Shown in pieces: positions 22,549 through 34,980 of a DNA stretch of 64,000 bases. Every line of letters begins with the position of its first letter. Position 1 is the first letter of the stretch. The notes under the pieces were generated by a model. That model made no database searches. It was not told the origin of the DNA and saw only the letters and a program-made list of their open reading frames with translations. The stretch comes from Spinacia oleracea (taxonomy: Eukaryota; Streptophyta; Magnoliopsida; Caryophyllales; Amaranthaceae): positions 5,071,143 to 5,135,142 of the forward strand of contig NC_079491.1 of NCBI RefSeq assembly GCF_020520425.1. The letters are read 5' to 3'. Made by a program: the position numbers and the translations under genes.

Positions 22549-25500
22549 TCAACTAGTCAAATGCACGTCTTTCAGCGACATTATCTTCTCAGGGCTCACT
22601 TTGGGGCAACCAGCAGCCATCTCATCAAACCCCTGCAATTATTATTTTGTTTAAAAAAAAATAAACAAGATTATTAATGTAATCATAAACAATATTTGGA
22701 CTCATAACGAACAAGAATATATAAGAACTTCACTACAGAGGCTAAGCGATTTACATGTATTTTCTGTATTCCGTCTTCAGTATTCAGATAACGCAAGAGT
22801 TTCACAACTGCATTACGACTGTTCAACCCTCCAGCATTATCGAGAGCAAAATCTCCAGCAAGAAACATCAAGACCTGAATTGAATCAAATACATGTCACA
22901 CCTTCAAACAGGGCCAAGTTTTTCCAATCGATTATCTAAAAATATTGAATAATACTCCTTAGTGTTAAAATACTAATCTACTATTGTTATGTTTGTACCA
23001 AGTTGCTCTATCAAGTTTTACAGCTGTATTTGTACCCCCCCAAAATAAAAATCCATGTCATTATATTACTACATAGCTATATTGAATCATAGTCTGGAAA
23101 ATATTAATGTCTTCCCATGGTTATTAGTTGATGACAGTCTAACTTCAAGATGACCAGAAATACCCCTCTTTGTATCCAAGCAATTAAAACAGAAACTCCA
23201 AATTGACAATCTGAATGAGAAATATTAGGTCCTACGAAAAAATGATGCACCCCAAAAGCAACAACTTAAATAGAAGTATACAATTAAGGTAATCCTACAA
23301 CAGGGCATAAACAACAAACATGACAATGAACATTTAAGCAGTGACAATCTGAATGAGAAATATTTAAGCGACAAAGCAATGCTCTAAAAGTCAAGTCACT
23401 GATGATACAACACGTACGTCCTGTAATAATACCGTGATATTTATCTTTCCTCTAAAAAAGCATCAAGAAAAAGTGTAGACAACCCCCAAAACATCATTCA
23501 ATATCATTCTAGATCATAAGCATTTCACCTACTTATTAATCCTATTGACTGCAGGAACTAATCTTGTTAATCCTTCAACAACAAATGAGTTTAAACTACC
23601 AATAGAAACATCATAATCTCAATAGTACCTCAGTACAATGAATTCCAAGTGGCATGGGTGTATCTTTGTACTCCTTCACTGGATTTTTCATCAAGTCGTA
23701 CAACTGTTTATCAACCTTCATAAGAAACCACAACATCATTTTTAAATATTAGCCATATGAAGAAAGGGGAGTAACAATAAGACTTGGCTTGTTAAATGGG
23801 ATGTCAAAGAGACATAATAAACTCAACAGTACCTCTGAGTCAGGAGTACCGAATGGGATATCAAATGCTATGTCTCTAAGGCCACCAACAGGGTCATTGG
23901 AGAGGAGTGACAGAAGTGTATCATCGAGCAAGGCCCTGTTATACTCTTTGATCACCTTCAAAGGAAGTTATAACTTCATCATAAGAGACTAAAGTTGATT
24001 AAGATAACAAAAAGCAGGCTATTTAGTTTTTTTTACTTTTCATGGAGGTGGAATTTCCAACAATAAAAAAGCATTATGCAGAGAAAGTAAAAGTATTCTC
24101 AAATATGTAATATAACTCACCAAGGAGCGAGAGTACACCCAGCGTTTGGAATCTTGGAGGCATTGCAGCAAATGCGGAATATGAGCTGCAATGTGCATAA
24201 GAAACATTAATTTCAAACTAGACAAGTATGGGTGCTAAAACAAAACATTACTCTCGTTATAAAACCTTTAAACAAGTTTCTGGAACATTCAGCAACATTT
24301 GGATCCTCTGGATTCTGTTTGGAAACTTCATGATACAGCTTCATTTGCAGGTCTCTACCTTTATCAACCAAAACAAGCTAAAAACAAGAGAATTAGTAAG
24401 AAACGACAAGAAAAATTGAGGACATAACATCTAGCTAGGAGAGTCAGACAGGAGTTCCTACCTCAAATCAAATATTATATCATTGGAATACAAGACTTAG
24501 CAGCATATCAAAACTGAATCCAACAAATTTCATTGGAGCCTCTATCACCTACATAATCCTAGACTGATTTATTGAATAGGTTAATGCCTCAATGGATCAA
24601 AGATCGTCAGATAATTTATGTTCCAACATAATTATAGACACTCTGAGACAAGAAGTAATATATTGTAGCGTTCTTAAATATATTCCTTCAGTGTCACAAG
24701 AAGCATGTCACTGAGAATCGGATAATGTACCAGAAAGTAAGATGTTCCCTTGTGTACTGGTTAGTGTATAGGTACTTCAAGATTTTAGCAGCATATCAAA
24801 ACTGAATCCAACAAATTTCCTTTTTCCTCCTAATCTGGATGGGGAAGATGATAATCCAACAAATTTCCTACATAATCCTAGACTGATTTATTGATCAAAG
24901 AATTGGTACTTCAAGATTTAATTCGGTCCAAATCATCTAGTACTCCACTACTCCGTATGATTTTCTTTTAAGTCCAAACAGCAAAAATGGTAGCATGAAT
25001 TTACTGTAATTAGATCTGTAAGACATTCTCATCAACACTCCAATACATCATCATCGATCTTTGTCGCTATCAATTTGAAGCATACATTTCATATCCGCAA
25101 GAAAACAAAGACGCTAGACAAGTTCATCGAAATAATGTACTCAAACTTGATTAGAATACCAAACAGAAATCATATTAATATTGACCTAACAACAATAAAT
25201 CAACAAATTAAAAGCTAGAACACAATTCCAAATGAGCCATAAAATCAATAAATCATCAAGAAAAACACAATTCCATAAAAAAATTATGCAAAACGAAACA
25301 CGGAATTCGAACCAATTACAAAACCAAAACACATTTCGACAACAAATACACAGCACAATCAAATCAAAATATGTAAATTATACCTGAAAAACGACCAACT
25401 TCTTGCCAAGAAGACCTTCCAAACCCCCAAACTTCTGGATTTGGTTCCAGTAGAAATGTCTCATCTGGTTCCTCAACAAGCAGTCGTACGACCTGGAGTT

Positions 25501-25671
25501 TGTTAGGTCGGGAACAAACGTACTTTTCTCTTTCATTTGCTTGAAAGTTGTGATGCCGCCGCCGCCGCCGCTGTTTCCGCCTCCGTCTATCATCCCCGGC
25601 ATGTATAACATATCGTCGCCGAGAGCCGCGAGGTCATCCATCGTCATCGTCAGGTCTCTCTCTTTTTCCAT
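22549..25671 (-). CDS. Unknown plant protein, family copy B
   Basis: Seven exons with the same borders as copy A: 25384-25671, 24266-24377, 24121-24185, 23833-23955, 23629-23715, 22755-22874, 22549-22632. All join in frame to 292 aa. It differs from A mainly by a shorter Gly run in exon 1 (GGGNSGGGGG) and scattered replacements (for example VDKGRDLQ for VDEGRNLQ, NDPVGGLRDIAFDIP for HDPVGGLKDIAFDVP). Intron 5 is shorter than in A; intron homology shows a DNA-level duplication, not a retrocopy. No frame damage is seen, so it is probably functional. The family is unrecognised. Confidence 0.75.
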
Positions 25672-25781
25672 TTTAAGTGGGACTGTGTAATTGTGTTATT
25701 GTGTAATTCAGTAATTGTGTTTGTGTGATTGTGTAAATGTGTAATGTTGCCGCCGTTCGCTTTTCTTAGGACAAGCTTCTC

Positions 25782-25789
25782 TTATAAAA
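25782..25789 (-). promoter_or_regulatory. TATA box of gene B
   Basis: Same TTTTATAA block as in gene A, about 110 bp upstream of the ATG. Confidence 0.55.
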
Positions 25790-26139
25790 AGAATTTACTG
25801 AGCTTTATTTATTTTTTTATTTTTTTTATTTTTTTTATTTTTATGCAAAGGAACTAAGAAGATTAAAATTGGAAATTAGTCAATGACTTATTTTCCCTTA
25901 AACTTATAGATACATAATAGTTAGAGATCGTGGCCGTATTAGCAGTACCCGAAATAGACAAATTAAAATCTTCTAATAAAGGTTTAGTACAAAGATAAAT
26001 TTGTTTTTACGATCTATAAAAATCGGAAAATTATTTTTTACCGCCTAAAAAACTAAAATTCATATTTTACCACTTTAAAAAAGATAAGACTTGTATTTTT
26101 ACCATCTGAAAACGGAAAAATAGATGAAATCGTTATGTA

Positions 26140-26388
26140 CCACTCACTCCGTCTCTTTTTGTTCTTTACGTTTGGTATTTTATACATGTTTTATATGATG
26201 AAATTTAATGTTCTAATGGAAAATGTGAGAGATTAAATGCTCCAGTGAATTTAATTGGTTAAAATAATAATTAGACACAAATTTTGATAGAATATTAAAA
26301 TATTTATGTGATAATATAAAAAGAAATTAAAAAAAAATTGAGACACCCAAAAAGAAAAACATAAAGAACAAAAAAGAGACGGAGAGAG
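26140..26388. mobile_element. Stowaway-like MITE
   Basis: Inverted ends around CTCCGTCTCTTTTTGTTCTTTA, with TA at both flanks (26138-26139, 26389-26390). A second copy of the family lies at 61058-61420. About 250 bp, non-coding. Confidence 0.7.
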
Positions 26389-26409
26389 TACAACCTAGGG
26401 GAGGGAAAT

Positions 26410-26755
26410 GGAAAATACGGCTTTTTTGCATTTTTTGCCAACCAATCAACCATTTTGTTGGTGAGTCTGTCTTCAAAGATCAAAGTAACGCCTTGGAGAC
26501 CTTCATTTTTTCCCCGAATTCATCAAGCAACTAAGTAATACCCGGAGTTACACACAGCAGGGCCATAGACATCATTCACAACTTGAAGGCAGTCAGTAAA
26601 AATAATGCAACTAGACCACAGATGATCTTATATCCACGAGAGCGCTTCTTTGATGCCCAAAAGTTTTGCCTAGAACGCATCATGGGCATAAGCATGCCCA
26701 GCTTTGCCCACGACCCAAACACCATATTGGTTTCTAGCCACAAAAGCAAAACCTG
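26410..26755 (-). pseudogene. LINE RNase H domain fragment
   Basis: The minus strand reads GFAFVARNQYGVWVVGKAG, then HAYAHDAF*AKLLGIKEALSW, TDCLQVVNDVYGPAV and DRLTNKMVDWLAKNA. This is the RNase H domain found at the end of plant LINE ORF2. Stops and at least one frame change break it. Only this tail of the LINE is present. Confidence 0.7.
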
Positions 26756-26827
26756 AAGGAGAAAGAGGGGGAAGGAACGAAGGAGTTGTATTCTGGATTT
26801 GGCCTAATTCACTTGTTTGAAAATATT

Positions 26828-26874
26828 TGGAATTTGGATTTGGATTTGGATTTGAATTTGGATTTGGATTTGGA
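26828..26874 (+). repeat. TTTGGA hexamer microsatellite
   Basis: About seven units of ATTTGG/TTTGGA with one interruption. On the other strand it would read as Asn-Pro repeats; no gene is implied. Confidence 0.75.
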
Positions 26875-27149
26875 CTAAATCCAACCCTTAAAGAAATAAA
26901 GCCATTTTTGAGAATTTGAAATACCATTTGAAAGGTTCTCCTCTTTGCCCAATTTCCTAACTTTTTTTCTCTCTCCTCTCCCAAACCCATCGTCGCCTGA
27001 CTCGCCTCAACCGTCACTCCACCACCTCTCTTGCAATCAACCACCGCTTCATCACAACCACCATCACCTTCCTGATGACCACCTCCATGGGCCGCCTCCT
27101 CCCTACGGTCGCTTCCATATACTATGCCATATCCTTCTAGAAATTTCTC

Positions 27150-28490
27150 CATATTTCTCTCTCCTGTTCATCACATAACTAATCATTCTACTCAAATTAA
27201 TCACCTAATTCTGCTTCAATTAACACCTAATTAAGCACAAAAATTTCAAATTCACAATCTTCATTGGAAATTATCAGTGATCAACCTTGGAATTAAGAGT
27301 TGTAAATTTTCACCTGACAATTAAGAAGATAAAAAACAACAGAGCTTGATTAGGGATTGAAATCGCGCATAATAATCAGAGCAGCAACAAAGTTGAAGAA
27401 AACTTCTTGGAGGAAACGATAGGGAGGAGAAAGAAAGCAAGTGACCTGAGAAGATTGAGGTTTCTCCGGCATTGAGAAGAATTGGGGGAGGAGAGAGAAT
27501 GACATGATATTAATGTTTGCAAGAGAATCATATTGCAATTGATAGATGTGTTTGTTTGGAAGAGAATAGTATTGCGGGAAGAAAATCATGTGTTTGTGGA
27601 TACAAAGGAAATCAAACTGTTGATTATTACTTGATTATTTTTGCTTGTTTGTTTTTTTTGACAAGAATTTTTGTTGCTGTTGTTGAATTATATAAGAAAT
27701 AAATGGTTCATGTATTCAATTATGAAATTAGAATTCCATAGTTTTCCAAACACCAAGTGAATTTGAAATGATCATTTAAAATTCTTAGTTTTTCCCAAAC
27801 ATAGTATTTGGAATTGAATTTCAGTATTTGAAATACATATTTGAAATGACTCATTTCAAATGAAATGATAGTATCCAAGTACTATCTTAATTTGCTGGCT
27901 AACCTATCCTACCATAACTACTAGAAGAAAAACCTCATTTTGGATGACCCACGGCACCCATATCTAACCCCAACAATCCCCATTAATTCCGACTTTTGCT
28001 CATTTAGGAACTATCTAGTCAATCTAGAATTAAACTTGCCTTTTGTTTTCCAATCTAGAAAAAATACGATCCAGTTTTAGGACAACCTGACAGAAAGAAT
28101 TATGTCACAAGTCTCAGTTGGAAAAAAGGAAGAAACCAGAAGCTGAATTTGAGTGATAGGTATAGAAAGAATGTCCATGTCGATTTCAACTCCCCTCGTC
28201 TAGGTAGTGGCCCCAGCCATAATTAATCGACCTAAAAGACACATTAATCATTTGCCAAACACACACTATTAATCTCGACATTAGTAGAAAACTCCAAGCC
28301 TCCCTTATCCCTCGGACGACACATTTTCTCACGGGAAATCTAAGCCATTGTTCTATTACTAAATTCCTAATTAAGGTTACTCCAAGTAATACTAAACACA
28401 GTTTTTTATTGTGGCGTAAATTACGAAGTGGTCATATTTTTCTATTGTTTTTATTGCAACTCATTTTTTAATTGAAAATCATTATTATAA
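27150..28490. other. Intergenic, no gene seen
   Basis: AT-rich. 27710-27880 is rich in direct and inverted 'atttgaaat/atttcaaat' phrases, probably the end of a MITE-like element. No reliable coding region. Confidence 0.4.
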
Positions 28491-28499
28491 ATTAACTGA

Positions 28500-29855
28500 A
28501 TGCTCAAAAAAATTATTGAAGTTGTGTGTTGTATCTCCCATGGCTCCTTTTTGAGTCGAAATAGTTGAAGAGCATTAGTTTGCCCATATCTCAAACTCGA
28601 TGTGAGATCCATGGCTGAATGCTTGTTTAAAGCACCCAACTCGATCATCATTGGGGAACTCGTAGGTTCGATTCCTCTCTCGGGCTTCACTAGATCCTCG
28701 TAAAAATTCTTCTTGAGAAACAATAGGGGCAGTTCGTTCCTCTTCCGGCCAGATAAGAATTCGACCTATTTCCAGAAGTCTCTGTTTTCAAAGGTTGTTT
28801 CCGCTAAGCCAGAGGTTGGTCTAGGGGGTGTATAGTCCGATCGTCCAAAGAAACCTGAGACACTAAGAGATCCAACCGCCATTGGTGAACTAAAATGACA
28901 CTGGGGCTGATCCCTTTCCTGTTGATGCAAGTAACTAAACTGCCTTAAGATACGAATGATAGCCCGCAACCTTTCCAAAATCTTCGCTTTAGAGACTTCA
29001 TATCCTAGCCTTGCGCCCTTAGGAAAGTCATCAGTCCTCTTGAACAACCTATGATGATTCATATCCTCTTTGATTAACCGCCTTTTCAAATTTCATTCCC
29101 CTTAATAAAGAATTCAATAACATTTGACTAACTCGGGTTTAGTTAAACAGTATTGATCCCCGGAGATTCCTTCCAAGGAAATGGGAATGGATATAATGGC
29201 ACAGGCTCTTTCTGAATATTGATGCACTCACCCCCTTTATTGACTAGTGGGATATTAAAGCAGAGGACCCTCTCGCCGGCCGATCTTAGTCTCCTCCTTT
29301 TGTCCAATAATTCTTTCTAACAGTCGTGAACAAGCCCTGCTAACAACTCTTTGTCCAATTCTATTCCTATCTCCTGCTCCATAAGGGTCAGAACTCGATC
29401 CTTTCATTAGACCTCGAATGCGCTCTGACTCTTGGAGGAAGATCTGCTTGCGAGCATTGAATCGTTGCAGCTTTTGCTATTGGTCGACAAATCGCTGCAA
29501 CCAATGTCCCGAAAGTAGCCTCCATCCTCTTTTGAGTAGAATGACGGGCTCTTAGCAATAGAAGTGGGCATTAATGGAGCTTCTAGGACTGTGTTGAATA
29601 AAGCTCTCTTTGTCCATATAATCTTGATTTTGTTGTAAAAAAACGTATGAAGTCGCTAGAGCGCAGTTTTTGGATAGTGTCAATTGGCTTATTCGATGCT
29701 CACTACCTGAATTCAGGAGTTAACCTGGTCGAGATCAGATGATGCAAGGATCAGATTTGAGAAACTTTCTGGAAATTCGCCTCTTTCGGGATCTTCTATG
29801 ACTCTATTAGCTTCTTTCTTCCAACGTCCAATGAAGGTCACTTCACTCGCCTAAG
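28500..29855. other. Probable organelle-derived insertion
   Basis: Base composition rises to near 45% GC against about a third in the flanks. The style (unique, repeat-poor) is like plant mitochondrial intergenic DNA. It contains a relic of a trnI-CAU-like tRNA. I recognise no mitochondrial protein gene. The origin is inferred; the exact edges are uncertain, and the right edge abuts a LINE fragment. Confidence 0.45.
28607..28682 (+). pseudogene. trnI-CAU-like tRNA relic
   Basis: ATCCATGGCTGAATG, TAAAGCACCCAACTC, ATTGG.GAACTCGTAGG and TTCGATTCCT follow the plastid trnI-CAU sequence in order. Extra bases in the D-loop and anticodon loop, and a 3' acceptor arm that no longer pairs, make it a decayed copy. 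Confidence 0.55.
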
Positions 29856-29866
29856 AAGGAGTTACG

Positions 29867-30130
29867 TTGTGGGACTTTTTGGATCAATTGCTGAGGAGCA
29901 GACGATCTTGGCTTAGAGAGATGCACCTTTTAGCTTGTTATCGCCTTTTAGGTTCTTGCTCTGGTTTCAGGGAATCCTTCGCTAAAGCTCATAATGACCC
30001 TGCTCTTAGGGTGGATTTATGGAATGCACTGAAGAGAATAAGTGAGAGTATTGAGAATAATGCTTGGATCGTTGGGGGTGACTTTCATTATGTTCTTAAT
30101 CTTGATGACAGAATTGGTTCTCCTGTCACT
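29867..30130 (+). pseudogene. LINE endonuclease domain fragment
   Basis: An open frame reads LWNALKRISES and then WIVGGDFHYVLNLDDRIGSP, which matches the plant LINE ORF2 endonuclease (usual form GDFN, here GDFH). It starts abruptly after the organelle-like block and stops at 30133, where the flank shared with gene A begins. Only this domain is present. Confidence 0.7.
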
Positions 30131-30409
30131 TTGCTTATGTTTGGCGTAAATAGTCAAGCACAGGTAGGCGTACAGTTGATCACAATACCATCTTCAGTAG
30201 ATCGATCGAGTAGCTTAGTTTCATTACCTCTAACGAGGCTTAGTCAAGCACTTCAAGGTTACTCAGCTCCAAGTTAAGCTACAAAGACCAGTACTCTTTC
30301 TCGTTATTCACAAAGTTTTCTACAATTATTACAAACTCACAGCATAGCCAAAACAAATCCGATAAGTGGAACACAATTTCTGAAACCAACACACGAGTAC
30401 AGCTTATGA

Positions 30410-33400
30410 TCAACTAGTCAAATGCACGTCTTTCAGCGACTTTATCTTCTCAGGGCTCACTTTGGGGCAACCAGCAGCCATCTCATCAAACCCCTGCATT
30501 TATTTTATTTTATTTTAAAATAAGATTATTAATGTAATCATAAACAGTATTTGAACTTATTACGAACAACCATATATAGGACTTGACTATAGGGGCTAAG
30601 CGATTTACATGTATTTTCTGTATTCCGTCTTCAGTATTCAGATAACGCAAGAGTTTATGAACTGCATTACGGCTGTTCAAGCCTCCACCATTGTCGAGAG
30701 CAAAATCTCCAGCAAGAAACATGAACACCTGAATCAAATACCACATGAATAAATTAAAAAAATAAAAATAGAATCAAATCCATGTCAATATAAATTTGAA
30801 AGATACAAAACCTACATCCTGCAAGAATACCATGAAGTTTATCTTTCCTCGTCAAAACATTAATCAATTCAATAGGGTGGGGAACTTTGTGGCTTGTAGT
30901 TTGGCACTTCGGGAAACTAATCATTTTCAAAGAACAATGGAGGTGAAAACAGATCAATCTGACTCATAACAACTGAAGTCAAAGAAACTATTAACTTCAG
31001 ACTCTTACTATCAATATTATTCTAGATTATAATTCAAAAGCATTTCACCAACTTACTAATACTATTGACTGCAGGGACAAATACTATTAATCCTTCAACA
31101 ACAAATGAGTTTAAATTACCTAGCTGATATTGCTATTTTTAAAGCAATAGTTCCATTAGAAACATCATAATCTTAATAGTACCTCAGTACAATGAATTCC
31201 AAGTGGCATGGGTGTATCTTTGTACTCCTTCACTGCATTTTTCATCAAGTCGGACATCTGTTTAGATACCTTCATAAGAAACCACAACATTATTTTTTAT
31301 GAAGGTAACAATAAAACTTGGTTAGTTGATGTTTCAAAGAAACATAATAAACTCAACAGTACCTCACGGTCAGGAGTACCAAATGGGATGTCAAATGCTA
31401 TGTCTCTAAGGCCACCAACAGGGTCATTGGAGAGGAGCTTCAGAAGTGTATCATTGAGCAAGGCCCTGTTATACTCTTTGATAACCTTCAAAGGAAGTTA
31501 TAACTTCATAAGAGGCTATTTAGTTTTTCATTTTTCATGGAGGTGGAATAGCCAAAATTAATAGTAAGACCTTTAAACAAGTTTCTAGAACATTCAGCAA
31601 CATTTGGATCCTCTGGATTCAGTCTGGAAATGCCCTGAAACAGCTTCTCTTGCAGGTCCCTATGTTCATCAACCAAGACAAGCTAAAAGGAACAGGATTA
31701 GTAAGAATTAAACGGAAAGAAAAATTGAGGACATGAACATCTAGGAGAGTCGTACAGGAGTTTCTACATACTCAAATCAAATATTATCACATTGGTATAC
31801 AAGACTTGGCAGCATATCAAAACTGAATCCAACAAATTTAGGGATTATAATTTTACAGCAAAAAAAGTTAAATTGCTTGAAACCAAAAAAAACATCACCA
31901 AACTGTGAAAAAAAATCTAACCATCAGATCCTCGGGGCAAAGCCACATTCGAGTAAGGTTCTTCACCTAGGCCCTAGGAAGGCGACTAGAATCACACAAA
32001 CCTCCGAAAAAATCCCTTTTGCAATGTCAAGATAATTAGCGGTTTACACTGACCAACTTGCAGCTAGATAGATAAGGGAATAGCCAGAAATTTAAAGGAT
32101 AACACCCCTTTTGCTATGCCAGGCATTTCTACTAGATCATTGTGAACAAGTCTCAGCAACACTACAAATATAAAATTCACTTTTGTCTAGATTTGATAGC
32201 AATCCAGAGTAAATAATATTTAGTTAAGTATTGCCCACTTCTCCTACTGGAACTGTAACTATCAGCAATGAGTCAATGACCAGTGGATTGATAGTATGAT
32301 CATGCTGCCTTGTTGATTGATTCACTGCAGATCCTTTAACAATGCATATTATGCCAAAGTTGGAGGTATAAGCACTTCAGAAATGAACAGATTGGAGATG
32401 AAGTTACAGGTATAAGCACATTAGGCTTCAAGTAAACGTATATACATTTAGGAGATATTGTTTGCTGTTGGAAAAAGAAGGTGGAGGATGTCAAATTGAT
32501 TGGCCAATGAAGACATGTTGGGTTAAAGAGAATTGGTCAAGAAATGACGAATACCCACACACGACTCCAGTTCTTCGACACTTTATTTCGGTCCAAATCA
32601 TCTAGTACTCCGTATCATTTTTTCTTTTTAGTACAAACAACAACATTGGTAGCATGAATTTAAGGCGTCAACAGTCCAATACATTATCTTTCTCGCTATC
32701 AATTTGAAGCATACATTTCATAACAGTGACCCATATCCGCATCAAAGAGAGGTAGACAATTCATGGATATATTGATATTGACATAAGAACAATAAAATAA
32801 GACCTCAGCAAAAGGCGGGCCAGGCTGGGATCGGGCGGGGCGAGGATATAAAATCTGTCCATTATGTCGGACCGGGCCAAACTTGGGCCAATTTTATGCC
32901 CAAACCCGTTATATCAGGCCAAAATAGCGGGCTTTTCAAACCATTTATGGGCTTATAACTAAAATTATAGTTTTACGTTATCCGAAGCCCGCAAATTCAA
33001 AAAAATCGGCCCGGCCCGAAAACGGGCCGAAATATGCTGCCCAAAACGCGGTAGTCTTCGGGCCGGGCCGGGCCATGTTGATCAGCTATAGCACAATTAC
33101 AAATGTACCATAAAATCAATAAATCATCAACAAAAAAACACAATTTCATCAAAAATTATGCAAAATAAAACACGAGATTCGTTCCGCTTACAAAAACAAA
33201 ACACATTTCCACAACAAAAACACAACACAATCAAACAATTATTCAAAAATATGTAAATTATACCTGAAAAAAGACCAATTTCTTGCCAACAAGTTCTTCC
33301 AAACCCCCAAACTTCTGGATTTGGTTCCAGTAGGAATTTCTTATCTGGTTCCTCATCTGGCAGTCGTACGGGTTTCTCAGCTCGGGAACATTAAAAAATT

Positions 33401-33575
33401 TCTCTTTCAGTTGCTTGAAAGTTGTGATGCCGCCGCCGCTTCCTCCTCCGCTGTTTCCGCCTCCGTCATGAAACACAAACCGTATCGGAATCCTCTCCGG
33501 CACCAATATCATTTTGTCGCCGAATTCCGCGATGTTATCCTCCGTAATCATCACGAACTTTCCCTCATTTTCCAT
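30410..33575 (-). pseudogene. Unknown plant protein, family copy C, exon 3 lost
   Basis: Exons homologous to A and B lie at 33264-33575, 31571-31682, 31363-31485, 31183-31269, 30609-30728 and 30410-30493. Exon 3 (65 bp, HIPHLLQCLQ...) is missing: a deletion joins intron 3 directly to the 3' side of exon 2. Splicing exon 2 (phase 1) to exon 4 (phase 0) would shift the frame. Exon 1 is more diverged than between A and B (NIAEFGDKMILVPERIP for DLAALGADMLYVPG) and encodes 104 aa. All remaining exons are open. Its promoter is also split by a MULE. It is probably a pseudogene, though a novel splice cannot be excluded. Confidence 0.65.
32810..33085. mobile_element. hAT-like scrap in intron 1 of copy C
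   Basis: GC-rich ends (ggcgggccaggctggg ... cgggccgggccgggcc) around an AT-rich middle, absent from copies A and B at the same place. The style matches plant hAT-like elements of the GGGCCGGGCC type. No clear target duplication was found. Confidence 0.45.
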
Positions 33576-34444
33576 TTTAAGTGGAGTGGGTAAATGTGTA
33601 ATAATCTTATGGCCGCCGTTCGCTTTTCTTACAACAACACGCAAGTTTCTCGAGTAAATAGATCTGCAGGTCCCTAAACTTTGCCAAAATGAGCAGTTAG
33701 GTCCCTCAAGTTTCAAAAGGAGCATTTAGGTCCCTCAAAATGGATGGAAACCGCTGCTTTTTGACTTCTGTTACTAACGGCCGTTAAAATTCAATTAAAT
33801 TAAAAGGAAACTAAATAAAAGGCACTAAACGACAAAAAAACAGTTACATTTACCATTTACCAATAATTAAATAAAGGGAAATTCATTTCAGTTAGTTTTT
33901 TACAAAAATATAGCCGTTGAGGCTCTCAAAAAACAGAGTATTTAACATTCCATGGCAAATAAAACACTTAAAAATTTTGTAGAACGTGAATTATGAATTT
34001 TGTTACAATTTACAATTAGACGTTGCACTTACCGATATGTCCAATATTTCATGCTCCTGAATCTAATTTATTTATCAAGTTTAGATGTGTGTTCAAGCCC
34101 GTCTAATTAATTAAATAAATGAACATAAACGAGCTTGTTCACGAGCTTGTAACATGAACGAGCATGTTTGTGTTCAGATCATGTCCAAACTGATTTGTTT
34201 AATGAGCCTCATTTTGTGTTCTATCTCGTCTCAAAGCTAAGCTCGCTCATCAGAGTATTATTTAACGAAATTCAATTAATGGTCATACTCGTTAGATAAG
34301 AGGACGTAAAAGAGCTTCGTCCGAGTAAGGTAATGAACCTTAATACGGAGTATGTGTTCAAACTAGACACATATACGGAGTATGTATCCACTGTTCTGGA
34401 AATTTAAACATTTGTATTAGATACAAGTTGTATTTCAGACGCAC

Positions 34445-34882
34445 TATATTTAATTTGGTCTTCCTTGGTCTACTAACTACTCCTAAGTATTTAATGAGGA
34501 GCATTGAGATGGGAGAAACAGCTTATCTTCCATTGGTCTTCCTTGACTATATAAACAGAAGGGGGTTGGCTTAAAGCATTACAACAAGACTATATTTAAT
34601 TTGGTCTTCCTTGGTCTACTAACTACTCCTAAGTATTTAATGAGGAGCATTGAGATGTGAGAAACAGCTTATCTTCCATTGGTCTTCCTTGACTATATAA
34701 ACACAAGGGGGTTGGCTTAAAGCATTACAACAAGACTATATTTAATTTGGTCTTCCTTGGTCTACTAACTACTCCTAAGTATTTAATGAGGAGCATTGAG
34801 ATGTGAGAAACAGCTTATCTTCCATTGGTCTTCCTTGACTATATAAACACAAGGGGGTTGGCTTAAAGCATTACAACAATAT
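34445..34882 (+). promoter_or_regulatory. Three tandem 146-bp promoter-like units
   Basis: Units at 34445-34590, 34591-34736 and 34737-34882 differ at only a few bases. Each contains TATATAAA (34548, 34694, 34840) followed about 30 bp later by a CATTACAACAA start-site-like sequence, the spacing of a plant Pol II core promoter. They precede an A/C-rich leader and the small open frame at 34981. Unit structure is seen directly; promoter function is inferred. Confidence 0.6.
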
Positions 34883-34980
34883 TCATCTCTTATATCTTGG
34901 TTTGTATTCAATACTCCATATATAATTTCTTCTTCTACTCAACAACCCAGTTTTTTTTCCTTTCAATTCATCACAACACA

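Noticed and set aside
26670-27152. A 160-aa minus-strand protein
   Set aside because: Its C-terminal part is a LINE RNase H fragment, its middle is encoded by the hexamer microsatellite, and the rest has no support.
26945-27178. A 77-aa Pro/His-rich plus-strand frame
   Set aside because: Low-complexity composition and no start context; antisense to another chance frame.
27919-27960. CACTA-like left end (actactagaagaaaaacc)
   Set aside because: No matching right end, no subterminal repeats and no target duplication found.
28607-28682. Functional tRNA gene
   Set aside because: Loops carry extra bases and the acceptor arm does not pair; a relic only.
28766-29089. A 107-aa minus-strand open frame in the organelle-like block
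   Set aside because: No recognisable domain; the block is GC-richer, so longer chance frames are expected.
34445-34882. CRISPR-like array
   Set aside because: The repeats are contiguous 146-bp units without spacers, in a plant genome; it is a tandem duplication.
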